NCBI GenBank assembly: GCA_019915015.1
Contig: JAHBBC010000015.1
Coordinates: forward strand, 434,001-498,000
Direction: 5' to 3'
From: Auriscalpium vulgare
Lineage: Eukaryota > Basidiomycota > Agaricomycetes > Russulales > Auriscalpiaceae
Length of the DNA stretch: 64,000 nucleotides
The translations under genes and the position numbers were made by a program. This document shows positions 19,942 through 31,180 of this stretch, in pieces (positions within the stretch are counted from its first letter, which is position 1; each line of letters starts with the position of its first letter). The notes beneath the pieces are model-generated. The model saw nothing but the letters and a program-made list of their open reading frames with translations. It was not told the origin of the DNA and made no database searches.

Positions 19942-20826
19942 ATGTCGAACATGTCTTATGCCAACGCCGGCCAACAGCCTGCTTCGTAAGTAGCACAAGA
20001 ATCTTATGCGAACAATGCGCTCACATTATGTAAAGCTTGTCGATGCCGGGGGGACCTGCGACCTCATTCAATGCCTCCGACAACCCATTCAGCTCTCAGG
20101 CCGGCCCTCAGTCGAACTACGTGAATGGAGGCCACAACACAGACGGGAATCACTTCGAGGTACAGAATGAGAAAGCGATGCCGCAGCAGGCGCCGCCCTT
20201 CCCGGGCAGCCCTCCACCTCAGGGTACCCCTAGCATGGCATATCCCATGCCGCAGCCAGTCAACATGCAGCCTCCAGTAGGTCGTATGCATTCCTTGCAG
20301 GATCGTAGCTCATGCTCCCCTAGCCAATGCAAGGCATGCAGTTGCTCCCTGGCGGCAACCGGAATGCTCTGAACAAGCGGTTCAATTCCAAAGGCGAGCG
20401 CGACTGGAGCCACGGCCTCTGCTCCTGCTTCGAAGATTGCGGTACATGTATGTCCATCCCCGCTTCTCGTACACAAACCGCCAATACATTATACATCTAG
20501 GCTGCTTGGCGTGCTGGTGCCCGTGCGTTGTCTACGGCAAGAACAAGCAACGTGTCGACTACCTGGAGCGTCGCGGTACCCCACGCCCCGACGGCGGCGC
20601 CACCTTCTCTGCGGATTGCACTATGCACGCACTGGCCGGGTGCCTTGGTGGCTGGGGCTGGGTGCTGCAGATCGGATCGCGCGGCGAGGTGCGGACGCGG
20701 TATAATATTCGCGGGTCCGTTCCCAAGGACTGCTGCATTTCGTTCTGGTGCAACGGATGTGATCTTGTGCAGGAGCATCGTGAGATTCAGGCTGAAGAGC
20801 AGAGTTTTGGTCGCCCGATGCCATAG
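19942..20826 (+). CDS. PLAC8 family cysteine-rich protein (copy 3)
   Basis: Four exons (19942-19985, 20036-20276, 20324-20447, 20501-20826), 244 residues. It has a longer N-terminal tail than the other two copies, rich in Pro, Gln and Met (MPQQAPPFPGSPPPQGTPS, PMPQPVNMQPP), probably disordered and cytosolic. The PLAC8 core follows: GERDWSHGLCSCFEDCGT, CCLACWCPCVVYGKNKQRVD, the hydrophobic HALAGCLGGWGWVLQ, RTRYNIRG, DCCISFWCNGCDLVQEHREI and QAEEQSFG. The last intron of copies 1 and 2, within the core, is absent here, so the final exon is continuous. Function unknown; PLAC8 relatives in plants affect cadmium and zinc transport. Confidence 0.92.
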
Positions 20827-21361
20827 ATGGGCCGAATGTGTCCTTGGTCATTTATATATGGTTTTTTGTCATCCATTTCGTCTGGTATATTTGCGAGTCA
20901 AATCCAAATCGATGATGCGAAAATATGTGTTCAATGACCCCCCCAGTCCAAATCACAAGCACTGCATCTTAATTGCGCGAAGTGTCTGCAAGCAGCCGCC
21001 CTCTCATCGTTCAAGGCCGAGATGTAGTCCCCGCGAATAAGATGAGTGTTCAGGCCAAGGATGTTGCTGTCTGCGAAGCGGTTCTGCCATTGGGGCCGCC
21101 TGCGATGCTAACCTGAGTAAAAGAGAAATAAGCTCTCCTCCTGCTCATTCTCGTTAGCCAAGTCTTTGATTCTTGACGAATGAAAGGGGGTCACACTGCC
21201 CGGATAGAGCAGCAACGTAAATCTATGCCTCATGCACCTATTTCTCAGGGTTCAGGACGTTACAACACTCTCGCAAAACCCCATTCATAAAGAAAGCACA
21301 ATATTCATCCCATTGACGTGCTCATGCGTGGCGACGCGATCCCCCTGACGAACAAACATGA
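20827..21361. other. Convergent gene-free gap
   Basis: About 535 bases between the plus-strand PLAC8 copy 3 and the minus-strand secreted protein gene. It holds their 3' ends only. Confidence 0.45.
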
Positions 21362-22068
21362 TCAGCAAGCCATAAAACTTCCCATACACGCCGAACAGTG
21401 GCAAAACGTACACGTCCGCTCGTCATCACGCTTCTGGGAGCCCTGCGACACGACGCCGCAGTTTCCGAACCCGCCCTGCGTGACGAAGGACACGACGCAG
21501 GAGTTCTTGCTCTTCCCGCCCGTGCACTTCATACCGGCAGGCAGCTGGCCGACGACTTTCTGCGTGCCGACGCTCGTGGGCGCCTGTGAGCGGGTGTGTA
21601 AAGTCAGCTCTTTGGGCGCGCACTGGCAGGAGGAGGGAGTCCACGCACGAGATCACCGCTTGACACGACCTTTGCGGCCACGAACTTCTTGCCTGTGCCA
21701 GTCGGATCGACGGAGATAGACTTGAGCTGACGGGAGCCGTCGCGTCCGCTGATTTCGGGAAGAGCGACATGTCAGAGGGCTGTACACATGCATATGATCG
21801 CATCGCGCGGTCGGAACACGCACGCGTTGAAGTTCTTGATGTCGAACGTGAACTTGCCATCAGCGGTGGCTGCGACGCTCGTCGACGCGCCGATGGAGCC
21901 CGCAACGTTAACCTTTCCGCAAGGCGTGCTGGCGCTCGGGCGCTGGACATCGCCGCGCACAGGCACACCCTTCACGCCAAGAGCGGGAGAGATAGCGGCA
22001 TGCGCCTGCACGGAGGTGGCAACGGCCAGAAAAAGGGTGACGTAGGAGACGAGGGTCTTGGAGAACAT
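21362..22068 (-). CDS. Small secreted protein, unknown function
   Basis: Three exons on the minus strand (21824-22068, 21649-21748, 21362-21583), 188 residues in this model. The N-terminus MFSKTLVSYVTLFLAVATSV is a signal peptide with likely cleavage after VQA, leaving a mature start at His (HAAISPALGVKGVPVRGDV). Four later Cys residues (PCGKVN, KCTGG, SCVVSF, GNCGVV) probably form two disulphides. Repeats of beta-strand character (GKFTFDIKNF, LKSISVDPTGTGKKF) suggest a compact beta fold. The end is uncertain: a further intron (GTGTAC...GTCAG) would instead give an end at 21305. I recall similar small secreted proteins in other Polyporales without assigned function. Mature N-terminal His occurs in copper-dependent LPMOs and related proteins, but nothing else here proves that. 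Confidence 0.75.
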
Positions 22069-23928
22069 GTTGCTTGAGAACTGCTTGGTTGAAATGGGGT
22101 TCGTAAAGAGCGTGAAGAATTGGAAACGTGAGAGATGAAAGAACGGCAGGAACCTGTCCTGGAGAAATGCGTGAGGCAGAAGGGGTGAGCGCGGCTGGGG
22201 AAAACATGAATGGCGCATGTGAGGCTTTTTATCATGCTTGCTGTGAGCTCGGGTAGACTGAGACTGATCGATCGGATGGGAGAGCTGTGAATTAGCGAAC
22301 ACAGCACGCGGAAGTGAATTACCGGATAGCCAAGTCTCCGTTGTAGTTGTTATAAGTAATGCAAGGAGAGACCATGATCGTGAATGCTTCGTCAAGCAAA
22401 CGATGAGCAACGTTCCGATCTTGGAGGCGGCAGGCTTGTCGTTGGGGGCTTGGGGGCAGACACCATACACTGAGGTTGTCTGGAGGGAACTAACGCACCC
22501 GTGGTCCCGTGAGGATCTCATCAAACAGTGATAGCATGCATTGAAGCTATGACAATGGAAATCACTCACATCATTCGCGTCGGCAGCAAGTCTCTCAAGG
22601 CACTCCAATCAATCGCGCATGAGGCTACCGAGCGGCGGCCCGAAACCCGGCCGCTGCGTTTCGATCGTTTGCTCTTGAACTTGTCGCTCGAGAGCTACAT
22701 GCTCTTGACGACTCCGAAACATGCCATGACCACCAAGCATATTATATGGGTTACTCTGTCCACCGCTGGTCGCCCCGACGTGCACATACGTGGGGCTATG
22801 GTGTCGATTGGATGCCGACAGGTCGTCACGGCATCCGAAAGGAATTTCCTGCGGGTTATACGGTCCTGTCGATTGAATCCTTTCATTATAAAGAGACATT
22901 ATCAAGTATGAGGCCATCATCGCTGCTTTATGGACCAGATTTATACGGCGGTGTCACGTCCTTGTTACCTTGCGAGCTCAATGTGACGTCGCCTGTAAGC
23001 CGCCCATCCGCTGATAACGGCCGAGCGCTAATAACCCTGATAGCGGGTTATCTTATCGCTGTGTTGGTCGGAGTCGGGATCGGTTGGTCCGGCGCATGAA
23101 GCCGCCGGGCAATTATGTAGTTACGTCTTGAAGGGTGAAAGGTGAAGGGAAGAAAGGAATGTGAAAGGGAGAAAGGAGGAAGAGGAAGAGGAAGAGAAAG
23201 CAACGAGTCGCCACTCGGGCGACTCCGCACGCAGGGGAAGTCACAGGAGTATTTAATCAGCATGGATTTGTGGTTGTACGGACAGTTTCTTGGAACACGA
23301 CACTATTCCTACTCATTCCCCTCGTGCATCTAAGAGCTCTCGTGGTTCGCTCGATTTCGACTCTAGCTTTCTTCGCTCGAAATCCGCGCGACTCACAGTC
23401 GCCCTTCCACCACAGTGACCACACCTCCCATCTTCGTCAAGAACTTGACCTTCAACGCTTGGCGGCAATATACTACAGAACGCTCGGACGAGCCAGCGCC
23501 AGTACAAGGATGTTTGTTGTGACTTCGACCCCTTGTCACGCCAGCCGGTCCAGCCGCAGGCCCTTATTGCACTTGCTCAGTGCTGTCCTACCGGCGTCGC
23601 AACCTGTCTTGGGATTTGGTTGGCTAGGACGTGTACACAACAAGTGATTGAGCTCAAGCGCTGAGCGCAGTGCTCAGGCACAGAGGCCGTCTTGACGACA
23701 TCCGGAGCTGTCGCACCGCATTCTATAGTTCAACAGGGATGCCCACAAAAGATTGTGTAGCAGGCAACCGTGACTGGGATTATGGGTTGGGAGCGTCGAT
23801 TGTTCGCTAACTGGCATCGACCAGGGAGAACAACAGATGTTGTGTTTGCGCCTGCATTCCTCACTCATAAGTCACCGCCATCTCTCCAAGCGTGTATACT
23901 CTCCAAATTCCCTTTCATCGTCTCAGAG
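22069..23928. other. Gene-free stretch with a purine-rich tract
   Basis: The longest empty region, 1.9 kb. The left part is the upstream region of the secreted protein gene. A polypurine run of roughly 70 bases lies at about 23131-23203 (AAGG/GAGG-type). Open frames at 22528-23099 have no motif or splice support. Confidence 0.4.
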
Positions 23929-24947
23929 ATGCCGGCCCTTTGGAACCCAGATACCTACGACGACAACGACACTCTTCCTCGAGGATTTTCCTCCGAAGTA
24001 CCAATGTGCGGGACGTATGCCGTCTTCACTCTGAATCCAACAGCAACTGTGGAGGCTCTCAGAGACCCTATAGCGACGGAGCAAGCACAATAATTACCCA
24101 TGAGACGATACCTCGGAGTACTTGTCACCGCAAGTATGCTTTGCCTGGTGCAATATCTTACTTTGAAATAATGGAATTCTCAAATAGGCCGATACCAAGG
24201 GATTCACGGCTCGCAAATATTACTCCGGTCAGCTCGCTGTAGTGAGCCAAGGCCTGCCGAAAGCTTCACCAGAGGAAGGTGTAGAAGAGGACATGTTCAT
24301 ACCCATGGACCCGGCGACACATCCTGCGGGCCGCGCGGGCGTATCTCCAAAGCCACCACTGCCATGAAATGACCTGTACCATCATACGGCCGTAACCTTC
24401 GATGTTCGCGTCGCCACGCGTCCCGAGGGATCGATAGATGACAGCAAGTCCCCGATGCTCAGCGTTAACGATGTGGTGCATATCAAAATGACGTCGGGCG
24501 ACGATCAATATCGGAGTTATGAGCTCGTAGGAGAGCTCGACGCGGAGGAGGACGCTTCCGGAAAGCTCTCAGAATATTCCGACGGCGAAGCAAATCTAGC
24601 GCAGCCAGAGAGCGAAGGCTGGTCACTCCCAGCGTACTCGATATGCTCGGGAAACGGCTCGGACGCTGGTCGGCAGCTAGATGAGGTGAAGGACGAGTTC
24701 TTTTCGCAAGGTCTCGCGGGCAGGGACGACCCCAGGGTGTACTTCACGCCCGTCGTCGACTTTGACCTCGACTTGTCCACGGTGACCGAGTTCGCGAGCG
24801 CCGAGGGCCTTAGCAAGGAGATAAAAGAGCTTGAGCGGTACGCAACCTCTGCGTAGTCCGATTCGAGTTGCTCACAATGCGCCGCGCAGGATCTGGGAAG
24901 AGGCACAAGAGCGTGAACGGGAGTATCGTGAAGCTAAGCTAATGTAG
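23929..24947 (+). pseudogene. Broken paralogue of the 43.7 kb heptad-repeat gene
   Basis: Segment-by-segment similarity to the intact gene at 43670-44708: CGTYAVFTLNPTATVEALRD (compare YGAFVVFTLDPVATIEILED), LPMRRYLGVLVT (LPLREYVEYVTR), QGLPKASPEE then DPATHPAGRAGVSPKPPLP (HPATHPDGRPAVTPSPPLP), and PRVYFTPVVDFDLDLSTVTE (PRFRFIPVANFDLDLGTVEE). In this copy TAA (24091-24093) stands where the intact copy has Ala-Leu, and TGA (24365-24367) where it has Trp in PLPWDN. It keeps a C-terminal piece not present in the other copy: ELER, an intron, then IWEEAQEREREYREAKLM, coiled-coil-like, before TAG at 24945. The heptapeptide repeats are absent here. I infer a degenerate copy; unusual introns skipping both stops are possible but I found none that keep the homologous segments in frame. 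Confidence 0.68.
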
Positions 24948-25610
24948 ATCAAGCTACAAATCGAGCAAGCGCAGCAGCAGAGGCATAGCGGGGGAGACGA
25001 GAAGAAGGAACACTCGCCTTCGCCGATAACGCTGCAGGACAGCTGTAGGTAATTCTCTACCTTCGAGGCGACTATCGCTGACGGATTACCTGCAACACAA
25101 GGTATGTGCCGTGGCGTTAGATCGCATCCTTGACACGCTGACGTCTTGCGTACGATGGAGGAAACCTGATGAGTCGGAGGTTGGATTGGAGAAATCGTAG
25201 AGAGACGTCTTGCAATACATTTATGTCAACCATGTGATCGGAGACAAGTGAGAAGTGCCTAGTGAGGTGTAAAAGTGGTCAGCCCATATGTTAAGGTGAG
25301 TCACGTAGGCAAGCAACAAGTGCCACGTACACTGATTTCGATACGACCCACTGCAACATCCGCCGCGCCCGTCTTCAACTCCCCACTACCAGGTGGATGT
25401 TATCGAGTGCGCGAAGGAGTCGAAGCTTGGCATCCGGTTGGCAACGCCTCGAGGGCTTTGTCGCTCTGTATCCCCACTGGTTCGAGTACACACAGTTGCA
25501 AGGCGCTGCAAGCCGATTACTCTTCCAGCGGCCATAGGTGTGGCGGAGCGCGAGGAAGTCCGCAGAGCGACGATAAAACAGCACACATCGGATTGAGTAT
25601 ACAAGCACAA
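24948..25610. other. Gene-free convergent gap
   Basis: About 660 bases between the pseudogene and the 3' end of NIC96. Some in-frame sequence continues past the TAG at 24945 (IKLQIEQAQQQRHSGGDEKK), suggesting the ancestral gene extended to about 25050. No other gene seen. Confidence 0.45.
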
Positions 25611-28600
25611 TCACAGAGCAATCTCCACATCCAGCCTCGCGAGATAGGAATACACATCCGGAGACAACCTGTAGCGCAACATCCCCGCGAACATCATCAG
25701 CGAGCGCGACTTCTTTCTCAGCGCCGCGAGCGTCTGCCGCACACGGACATTTAGCCGACGAACTCTCGATCCTCATGAACGACGCACCATTTGCCTGCCC
25801 GCGTCGGACGCGCTGGACGCTTTCGTCCTTTGGTACACGCCTGCGATCGCATCCATAGCGAGCGGGAGGTATGTCTGCAAACTGCGCTGCAGCGCTTCGT
25901 GCAGGTCCTTGAACTCCTCCGTCCGTCGGTTGATCTTCGCAACGTCGCCGTCCAGCGGAATGAGGTCCGTCGACTCCATAACCTGCGGGATCCATCCATC
26001 AGCCGCCAGTTCCATCCCTTCGCGCTTTAAAATCCAAAACGCACCTCCAGCGCGAGCTCCGCCCGCCCCGCCGCCTTCGCATCTAAAGCTTCCCGGATAC
26101 GCAGCAGCCGCACGACCGCCTCGCGCTCCTTGCCGACGGCGCGATTTGTGCGCTCGTAGTGCCGCACAATCTCTGCCGCCGTGCTTTCGATCGCTTTTCC
26201 CTTCTCACCACCCCCATTCGGCTGCGCAAGCGTATTGCCAAGGGCCTGTGCGAGGCAGGCGATGACCGTCTGGTAGTTGCCGGCGAGGTTGTACAGCTTG
26301 ATGGCCTCGAGAATGCGGTCGTTCTCTTCCGAATGCTTTGCGGCGCGCACAAGGATGAGGTCGTTGAACTGGCGCGCGTCATGCAGCTTGAGGAGCGATG
26401 CGCCTTGCTCTATGACCCCGCTCTGTGGTAGGATGCATAAGTCAACGACCGTGGGGTATGCGGAAGCAGAGGACATACAAATCGCGTGCCGTCAGGTCGG
26501 AAGCCACCGACAAGCTCATCCCAGGCAGGTCCTGTATTCGCAAGGATAATGATCCGCCGAACGAGATCCCACGCATTCTCCAGCTGTTCCTGACCGACGC
26601 CGCCCGCGACCTGGTCGCCGCTCAGCGTCACACTGTACACATACTGCAATGCCTCCTTCGCGTCCATCTTGACGAACTGGCGCACGTAGCGCCATATGAG
26701 GGTCGGGAGGCTCAGCGCCGGTGGCGCATTCGGCACAAGCGATACTGAGATCAACTTTTCACAAGCGGTTCTCGAGAGAAACAGAAGGGCTTACATGGCG
26801 TCATGTCGGACGTCTCCGCTCGCGAAGGTGCGCGCAAGAGCCCGTGATATGCGAGTGCGATGGCTAGATGAACGGCTTCAATCTCTGTCTCTGGGTGGTC
26901 CCAGAGAGCAGCCACCGCCTGTGAGCAGGTTAGACAAGCGACTGGAGAAGAAGGGACAAGGCAACGACTAACCCTTTCGAATTCGCCGCAAACAAGCAAG
27001 ACCGCGGCCCAAAGACCCGATCGCGCTCCTTTCTGACCTGGTGCGCCCTCAAAGTGTCGTTTACCATAGCTCAGCAGCACCTCAGCCAGACCCCGAAGCC
27101 CGCCGTTCTCCTCTTCATCTACCTGCACGAAAGGTGAGAATTGCGCTAGTACCAGCGTACGCACTCACCATCGCCAACTGGAACCATAGCCAGTCCTCAG
27201 TGGTGGCTGTCACGAGCGGCACAGTCCGCCGTGAAGAATCGAGCTTGCCCATCAATTTGTAGAGGGCAAGTTTGAAGGGGTCAACAGTGGTGGAATGGAG
27301 CATGTGAGCATTGTAGATGGATTGTATGTGGTCTCGGTGAGGCTTTGGTAGTCTGAGAATGATCGTCAGTTTGAACGAAAGGCAGGCAAGGAAGTACAAC
27401 AGACCGTCGATCAGCTGACTCGATCCATACCCGGAAATGCGATACAAAGCTGTCTTCGCGGTGCTCGATCGCCTGTTGGTACTGCAGTGCCTCCGCGAGA
27501 GCTTCCTGGTGATGGCCCGTCCGGACGAGGTAGAACAACTTAGCCCACAGAGGTTGACTCGCCACCAGCTAAACTCCATCTGTCAACTTCGCACACATCA
27601 TGAAGGCATATGATAGTCTGACCTCGATACGCTCTTGCCACTCCCCACCCCGGTAGTACCGCACAAGCAAGAAGGCGCGGACTTTGTTCGCGACGCTTGG
27701 ATCGCCCCCAAGCCGCGCTTCAAACGGCCGAGCCTGCACAGTGCGCTCCAGGACGTCGAAGTACTGCTCCTCGAATGCCTCGCGCGCGCCACGGGCAATT
27801 TGCCGCCGTAGGTCGGCTGCGTCGCGCGACGCAGGGTCCCCCAGATATGCCCGAGCGTACTTACGCTCAAAAAGCGGCGTGTTGAGTATATGCGCACCGG
27901 CGTGTTCGAGAGGGGGAAGTGCGGGGGGCTCTTCGGTGATTTTCGCGAGGATGTGGAAATTCTGGGTGATCTGTTGGGTGGCCTGTTCGAGCGCTTAAGT
28001 CCAACTCTGTTAGCGGCGTAACGGGAGCACATACGTCGGAATGAATGGAGAGGGAAGCCTGGATGAGGGAGTTGACAATAGGATAGGACAGACCGCGTAG
28101 TCGCGCAGCGTTGAGGTCGGACACGACGCGGTCGTACGCCATCATCTTGCTCTGCATCTGCAGGTTTGGGCTTGGCCCAGTACTGAGCTGCTCGAAAGTT
28201 TGGTGATAAATACTGCAAGAAACGCGGCGACAGACGCACCGAGAGCGCGTTCTTCGTGTGGTGGCTTCTGTTCCACTCGACGCCAGCCTGGCCGTCACCC
28301 CCCGCGCGTCCTCCCAGCTCTTCGAAGACGCGTTTCTTCCGCGCCTCCCAATCCTTCTGACTGCGCTCATTCAAGAGACGGTAAAATTCCTCTTGCGTTT
28401 CTCTCCGCGCTTCCTCGATCGTAGAGATGACATTTTGTTCATGCGCGTGGCGTAGGTATCCAGAAATATCTGTGTCTTGGAGGGGCTGTAAGGGCGCGAA
28501 GGTGGTCGATGTGTTGAGGTGTGCGATCGAGTTAGAAAGAGCAGGGGCGTCGACGTGGGCTTGGGCGAGGAGGTAGTTCCTGTAGGGGCACGGTGACTAT

Positions 28601-28799
28601 GCCGAGTCCAACATACCACAAACAAAAGAACTTACGCTCGACCAGTGTCTGCGGATGCTCCTGGTTGTCGAGACACCAAGCGTCGCGACTGCGCCTCGAT
28701 CTGTTCGAGAGATAGGTTGACATTCGGAAGCTCTGGCCGCGAAAGGTGTGAAGTCAACGCCTTGGAGGACGTCAACAATGAGGACAGGTCGGCGGCCAT
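25611..28799 (-). CDS. NIC96: Nucleoporin Nic96/Nup93
   Basis: Twelve exons on the minus strand: 28636-28799, 28240-28579, 28035-28157, 27623-27982, 27405-27568, 27169-27352, 26973-27122, 26795-26918, 26479-26744, 26045-26422, 25788-25982 and 25611-25733. They total 857 codons (856 residues) with every phase closing. Nic96 is a linker nucleoporin of the inner ring of the nuclear pore, binding Nsp1/Nup57/Nup49 through its N-terminal coiled coil and Nup53/Nup188 elsewhere. Recognisable segments: SRRLVSRQPG, HLNTSTTFAPLQPLQDTDI, EEARRETQEEFYRLL, KARAFLLVRYYRGGEW-like linker (VRAFLLVRYY), WAKLFYLVRTGHHQEAL, DPFKLALYKLMGKLD, TTEDWLWFQLAM, EAIKLYNLAGNY, and the C-terminal LRKKSRSLMMFAGMLRYR ending DVEIAL. 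The length fits the family. Two exon 4 acceptors 12 bases apart (gaacag or caacag) both keep frame; I used the upstream one. Confidence 0.95.
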
Positions 28800-29396
28800 C
28801 CTACCAAGCTTTGGATACGCGTGGAGGTCGTGTCCGACGCTACTGTAGAATTGAAGATGAAGACGTAGACAGAGCGCGCGGTGAACTGAGGAGTCGATGA
28901 GGGAAAGGAGAACAAGGCGCGTAGGCTTGACGCGCGCGGCGCGCTCGACTAGGTCAGACGGTGACCACGACCACGACCAATCCTATCCTGCACACTACAG
29001 GCGATATGCCTCGCCACGGTGAGTTGATGCTTGCTCCTGCTTGCTCTCGGGGCTTGGAGGGCTTATTGTACGCTGTGCCATCGCTATCGCTCTGCTCACT
29101 TTCTCTCGGATTCTAATACCGCACTATGCCTCCGCCACGTAGCTATCTGAGTTGATAACCTGGTAAACGCGGCTGTTATACATGAATCGCAGGCCCTGAG
29201 GAGATATTCCGAACTTCCCAGGAGCGTGAGTGTTCCTCCTGCGCAATACTGTCCCGTTCCGGTCCAACTCGTGGCTCAATAGGTGCGGGTCATGGGACAA
29301 TACTTCTCAAACCAATGATGGCCTATATAAGAGACAGGAGTGAGCACTTTATCAGTACTAGAACCCACCCATCCAGCGGTGTTTCTCCCGACGACC
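28800..29396. other. Divergent promoter region NIC96/FDH
   Basis: About 600 bases between the NIC96 start (minus) and the formate dehydrogenase start (plus). It carries the CCAAT and TATA elements listed separately near 29312-29330. No gene seen. Confidence 0.5.
29312..29330 (+). promoter_or_regulatory. CCAAT and TATA elements of formate dehydrogenase
   Basis: CCAAT at 29312-29316 and TATATAA at 29324-29330, 67 bases upstream of the ATG at 29397, give a strong-looking core promoter, in keeping with the high expression usual for formate dehydrogenase in wood-decay fungi. Confidence 0.6.
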
Positions 29397-30901
29397 ATGA
29401 AGGTCCTTGCTGTCCTTTACAATGGCTTTCAGGCTGCGAAGGCAGAACCTCGCCTCCTCGGTACGGTTGAAAACGAGGTGTGTGTCTACTGCATTGCGAT
29501 TGTCAGTGTCTGATTGTGAGCCTTAGCTTGGTTTACGGTCGTTCCTCGAGTCTCAGGGCCACGAATTTGTGGTGAGCCACATCGAAGATCGCTATACCAC
29601 ACCGATCGATGTCACTCGCCCCGCAGGTCACTAGCTCCAAAGAGGGATCAGACAGCGACTTCGCAAAGCACATTGTTGACGTGCGTCGCCGACCGTACAG
29701 TATAGCATGTAGCGTCATGTAGCTGAGGAACTCCCAGAGTGATATCCTGATCACAACGCCATTCCATCCCGGGTATCTTACCCGAGACCTTGTTGACAAG
29801 GTGCGCACTTTGTTGTCCGACAGGAATTGTGTCTGACAACAAGCTTGCCGTAGGCCAAGAACCTGAAGCTTTGCGTCACGGCAGGCGTTGGCTCAGACCA
29901 CATTGATCTCAATGCCGCTGTCGAGCGCAAGATCCAAGTCCTTGAGGTGTGTTGCCTTCCCTTATCCAAGGCCCCTATTCACACCTTAAGACAGGTGACC
30001 GGCTCGAACGTCACCTCCGTCGCCGAGCACGTCGTGATGTCCATCCTGCTGCTCGTGCGCAACTTTGTGCCCGCACACGAGATGATTGAGCGCGGCGATT
30101 GGCAAGTCTCCGACATCGCGCGCAACGCGTTCGACCTCGAGGGTAAGATCGTCGGCACGCTCGGTGCGGGTCGCATAGGAAGCCGCGTGCTGCAGCGCCT
30201 CAAGCCATTCGACACGAAGGAGTTGCTGTACTACGACTACGCGCCGCTGCCGAAGAATGTCGAGAGCGCAATCGGCGCGCGGCGCGTAGAGGACTTGCAG
30301 GTGCGCCCTTGCTTCGCCCGCAGTAGTCGTGGGTTTACCATTTCAACGCCGTAGGATTTTGTATCGAGCTGTGATGTCGTGACAGTCAACACACCCCTAC
30401 ACGAAGGGACCAAGAATCTCATCAACAGGGATCTTCTCTCCCATTTCAAGCGCGTAAGCACACGCGCCCCAACATCTCTCATCGCTTGACTTATACATCT
30501 GCCTCTCACCAGGGTGCTTGGCTTGTCAATACCGCGCGCGGCGCAATTTGCAATGCGGAAGACGTCACCGCGGCGCTCAAGTCTGGGCAGCTCAATGGCT
30601 ATGCAGGCGACGTATGGAACGTGCAGCCCGCACCGCGCGAGCACCCGTGGCGTACGGCGAAGAACGAGCTCGGCGGCGGCAACGGCATGACACCGCATTA
30701 CTCTGGTACGACGCTCGACGCCCAGGCGCGCTATGCCGCGGGCACAAAGAACATATTGCAGAACTTCTTCGATGGGCGCCCGCAGAACCCGACGGACGTG
30801 ATTGTTGGCGCCGGGAAGTATGAGAGCAAGGCTTGTGAGTCGCACTCTATTTTGAAGGCGCGGCTGGGGCTCATGTGGGTTGTACAGATGGTCAGCGGTG
30901 A
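29397..30901 (+). CDS. FDH: NAD-dependent formate dehydrogenase
   Basis: Nine exons (29397-29477, 29527-29571, 29627-29680, 29738-29800, 29854-29946, 29995-30300, 30355-30453, 30513-30834, 30888-30901), 358 residues. It oxidises formate to CO2 with NAD+, the last step of oxalate/formate and C1 detoxification. Seen: [11 protein letters not shown] start, [53 protein letters not shown], the NAD-binding [26 protein letters not shown], the [20 protein letters not shown] block with its NTARG Arg, [19 protein letters not shown], and [20 protein letters not shown] with the catalytic His. Length and motifs fit cytosolic D-2-hydroxyacid-type FDHs exactly. The last coding exon is only 14 bases (completing AYGQR and stop). 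The sequence is intact. A CCAAT/TATA promoter precedes it and a U6 gene follows 150 bases after the stop. Confidence 0.97.
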
Positions 30902-31052
30902 ACGGGGTGTTTGGCACAACAAGCGCGGCAAAGGGCTGAGATCTGAGACTCGAAGCCGTGGGTTAGTCACGTATTATGACCGCTTAGACGCCCACCCGCC
31001 CGCCAGACAAAATGCAAACTTACGTTGGTACCTCAGCCTGTTGACCTAGTAC

Positions 31053-31080
31053 TTATGCTCCCTTCGGGGATGCATACGAA

Positions 31081-31111
<31 letters not shown>

Positions 31112-31163
31112 GGCCCCTGCACAAGGATGACACGCTGTTTCAGAGTGGTAGACCTACGGGTCT
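31053..31163 (+). ncRNA. U6: U6 spliceosomal snRNA
   Basis: The almost invariant U6 core is present: AATTGGAACGATACAGAGAA followed by GATTAGCATGGCCCCTGCAC and AAGGATGACACGC at 31083-31135, including the ACAGAGA box (31095-31101) that pairs with the 5' splice site and the AGC triad region. A 5' stem-loop of the CTCCC-TTCG-GGGA type starts near 31056. The 3' part (TGTTTCAGAGTGGTAG and on) is less conserved, and the first T4 run that could stop RNA polymerase III is at 31177-31180, so the 3' end is uncertain by tens of bases. The gene lies on the same strand as, and 150 bases after, formate dehydrogenase. Confidence 0.93.
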
Positions 31164-31180
31164 CAATATTTATTTATTTT

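Noticed and set aside
21305..21361. Extra final exon for the small secreted protein
   Set aside because: A GTGTAC...GTCAG intron would give a different C-terminus ending at 21305. I could not choose on sequence alone, and kept the simpler end at 21362 while noting the alternative.
27598..28374. 258-residue minus-strand frame inside NIC96
   Set aside because: Only its first part is NIC96 exon; the rest is read in the wrong frame beyond an intron.
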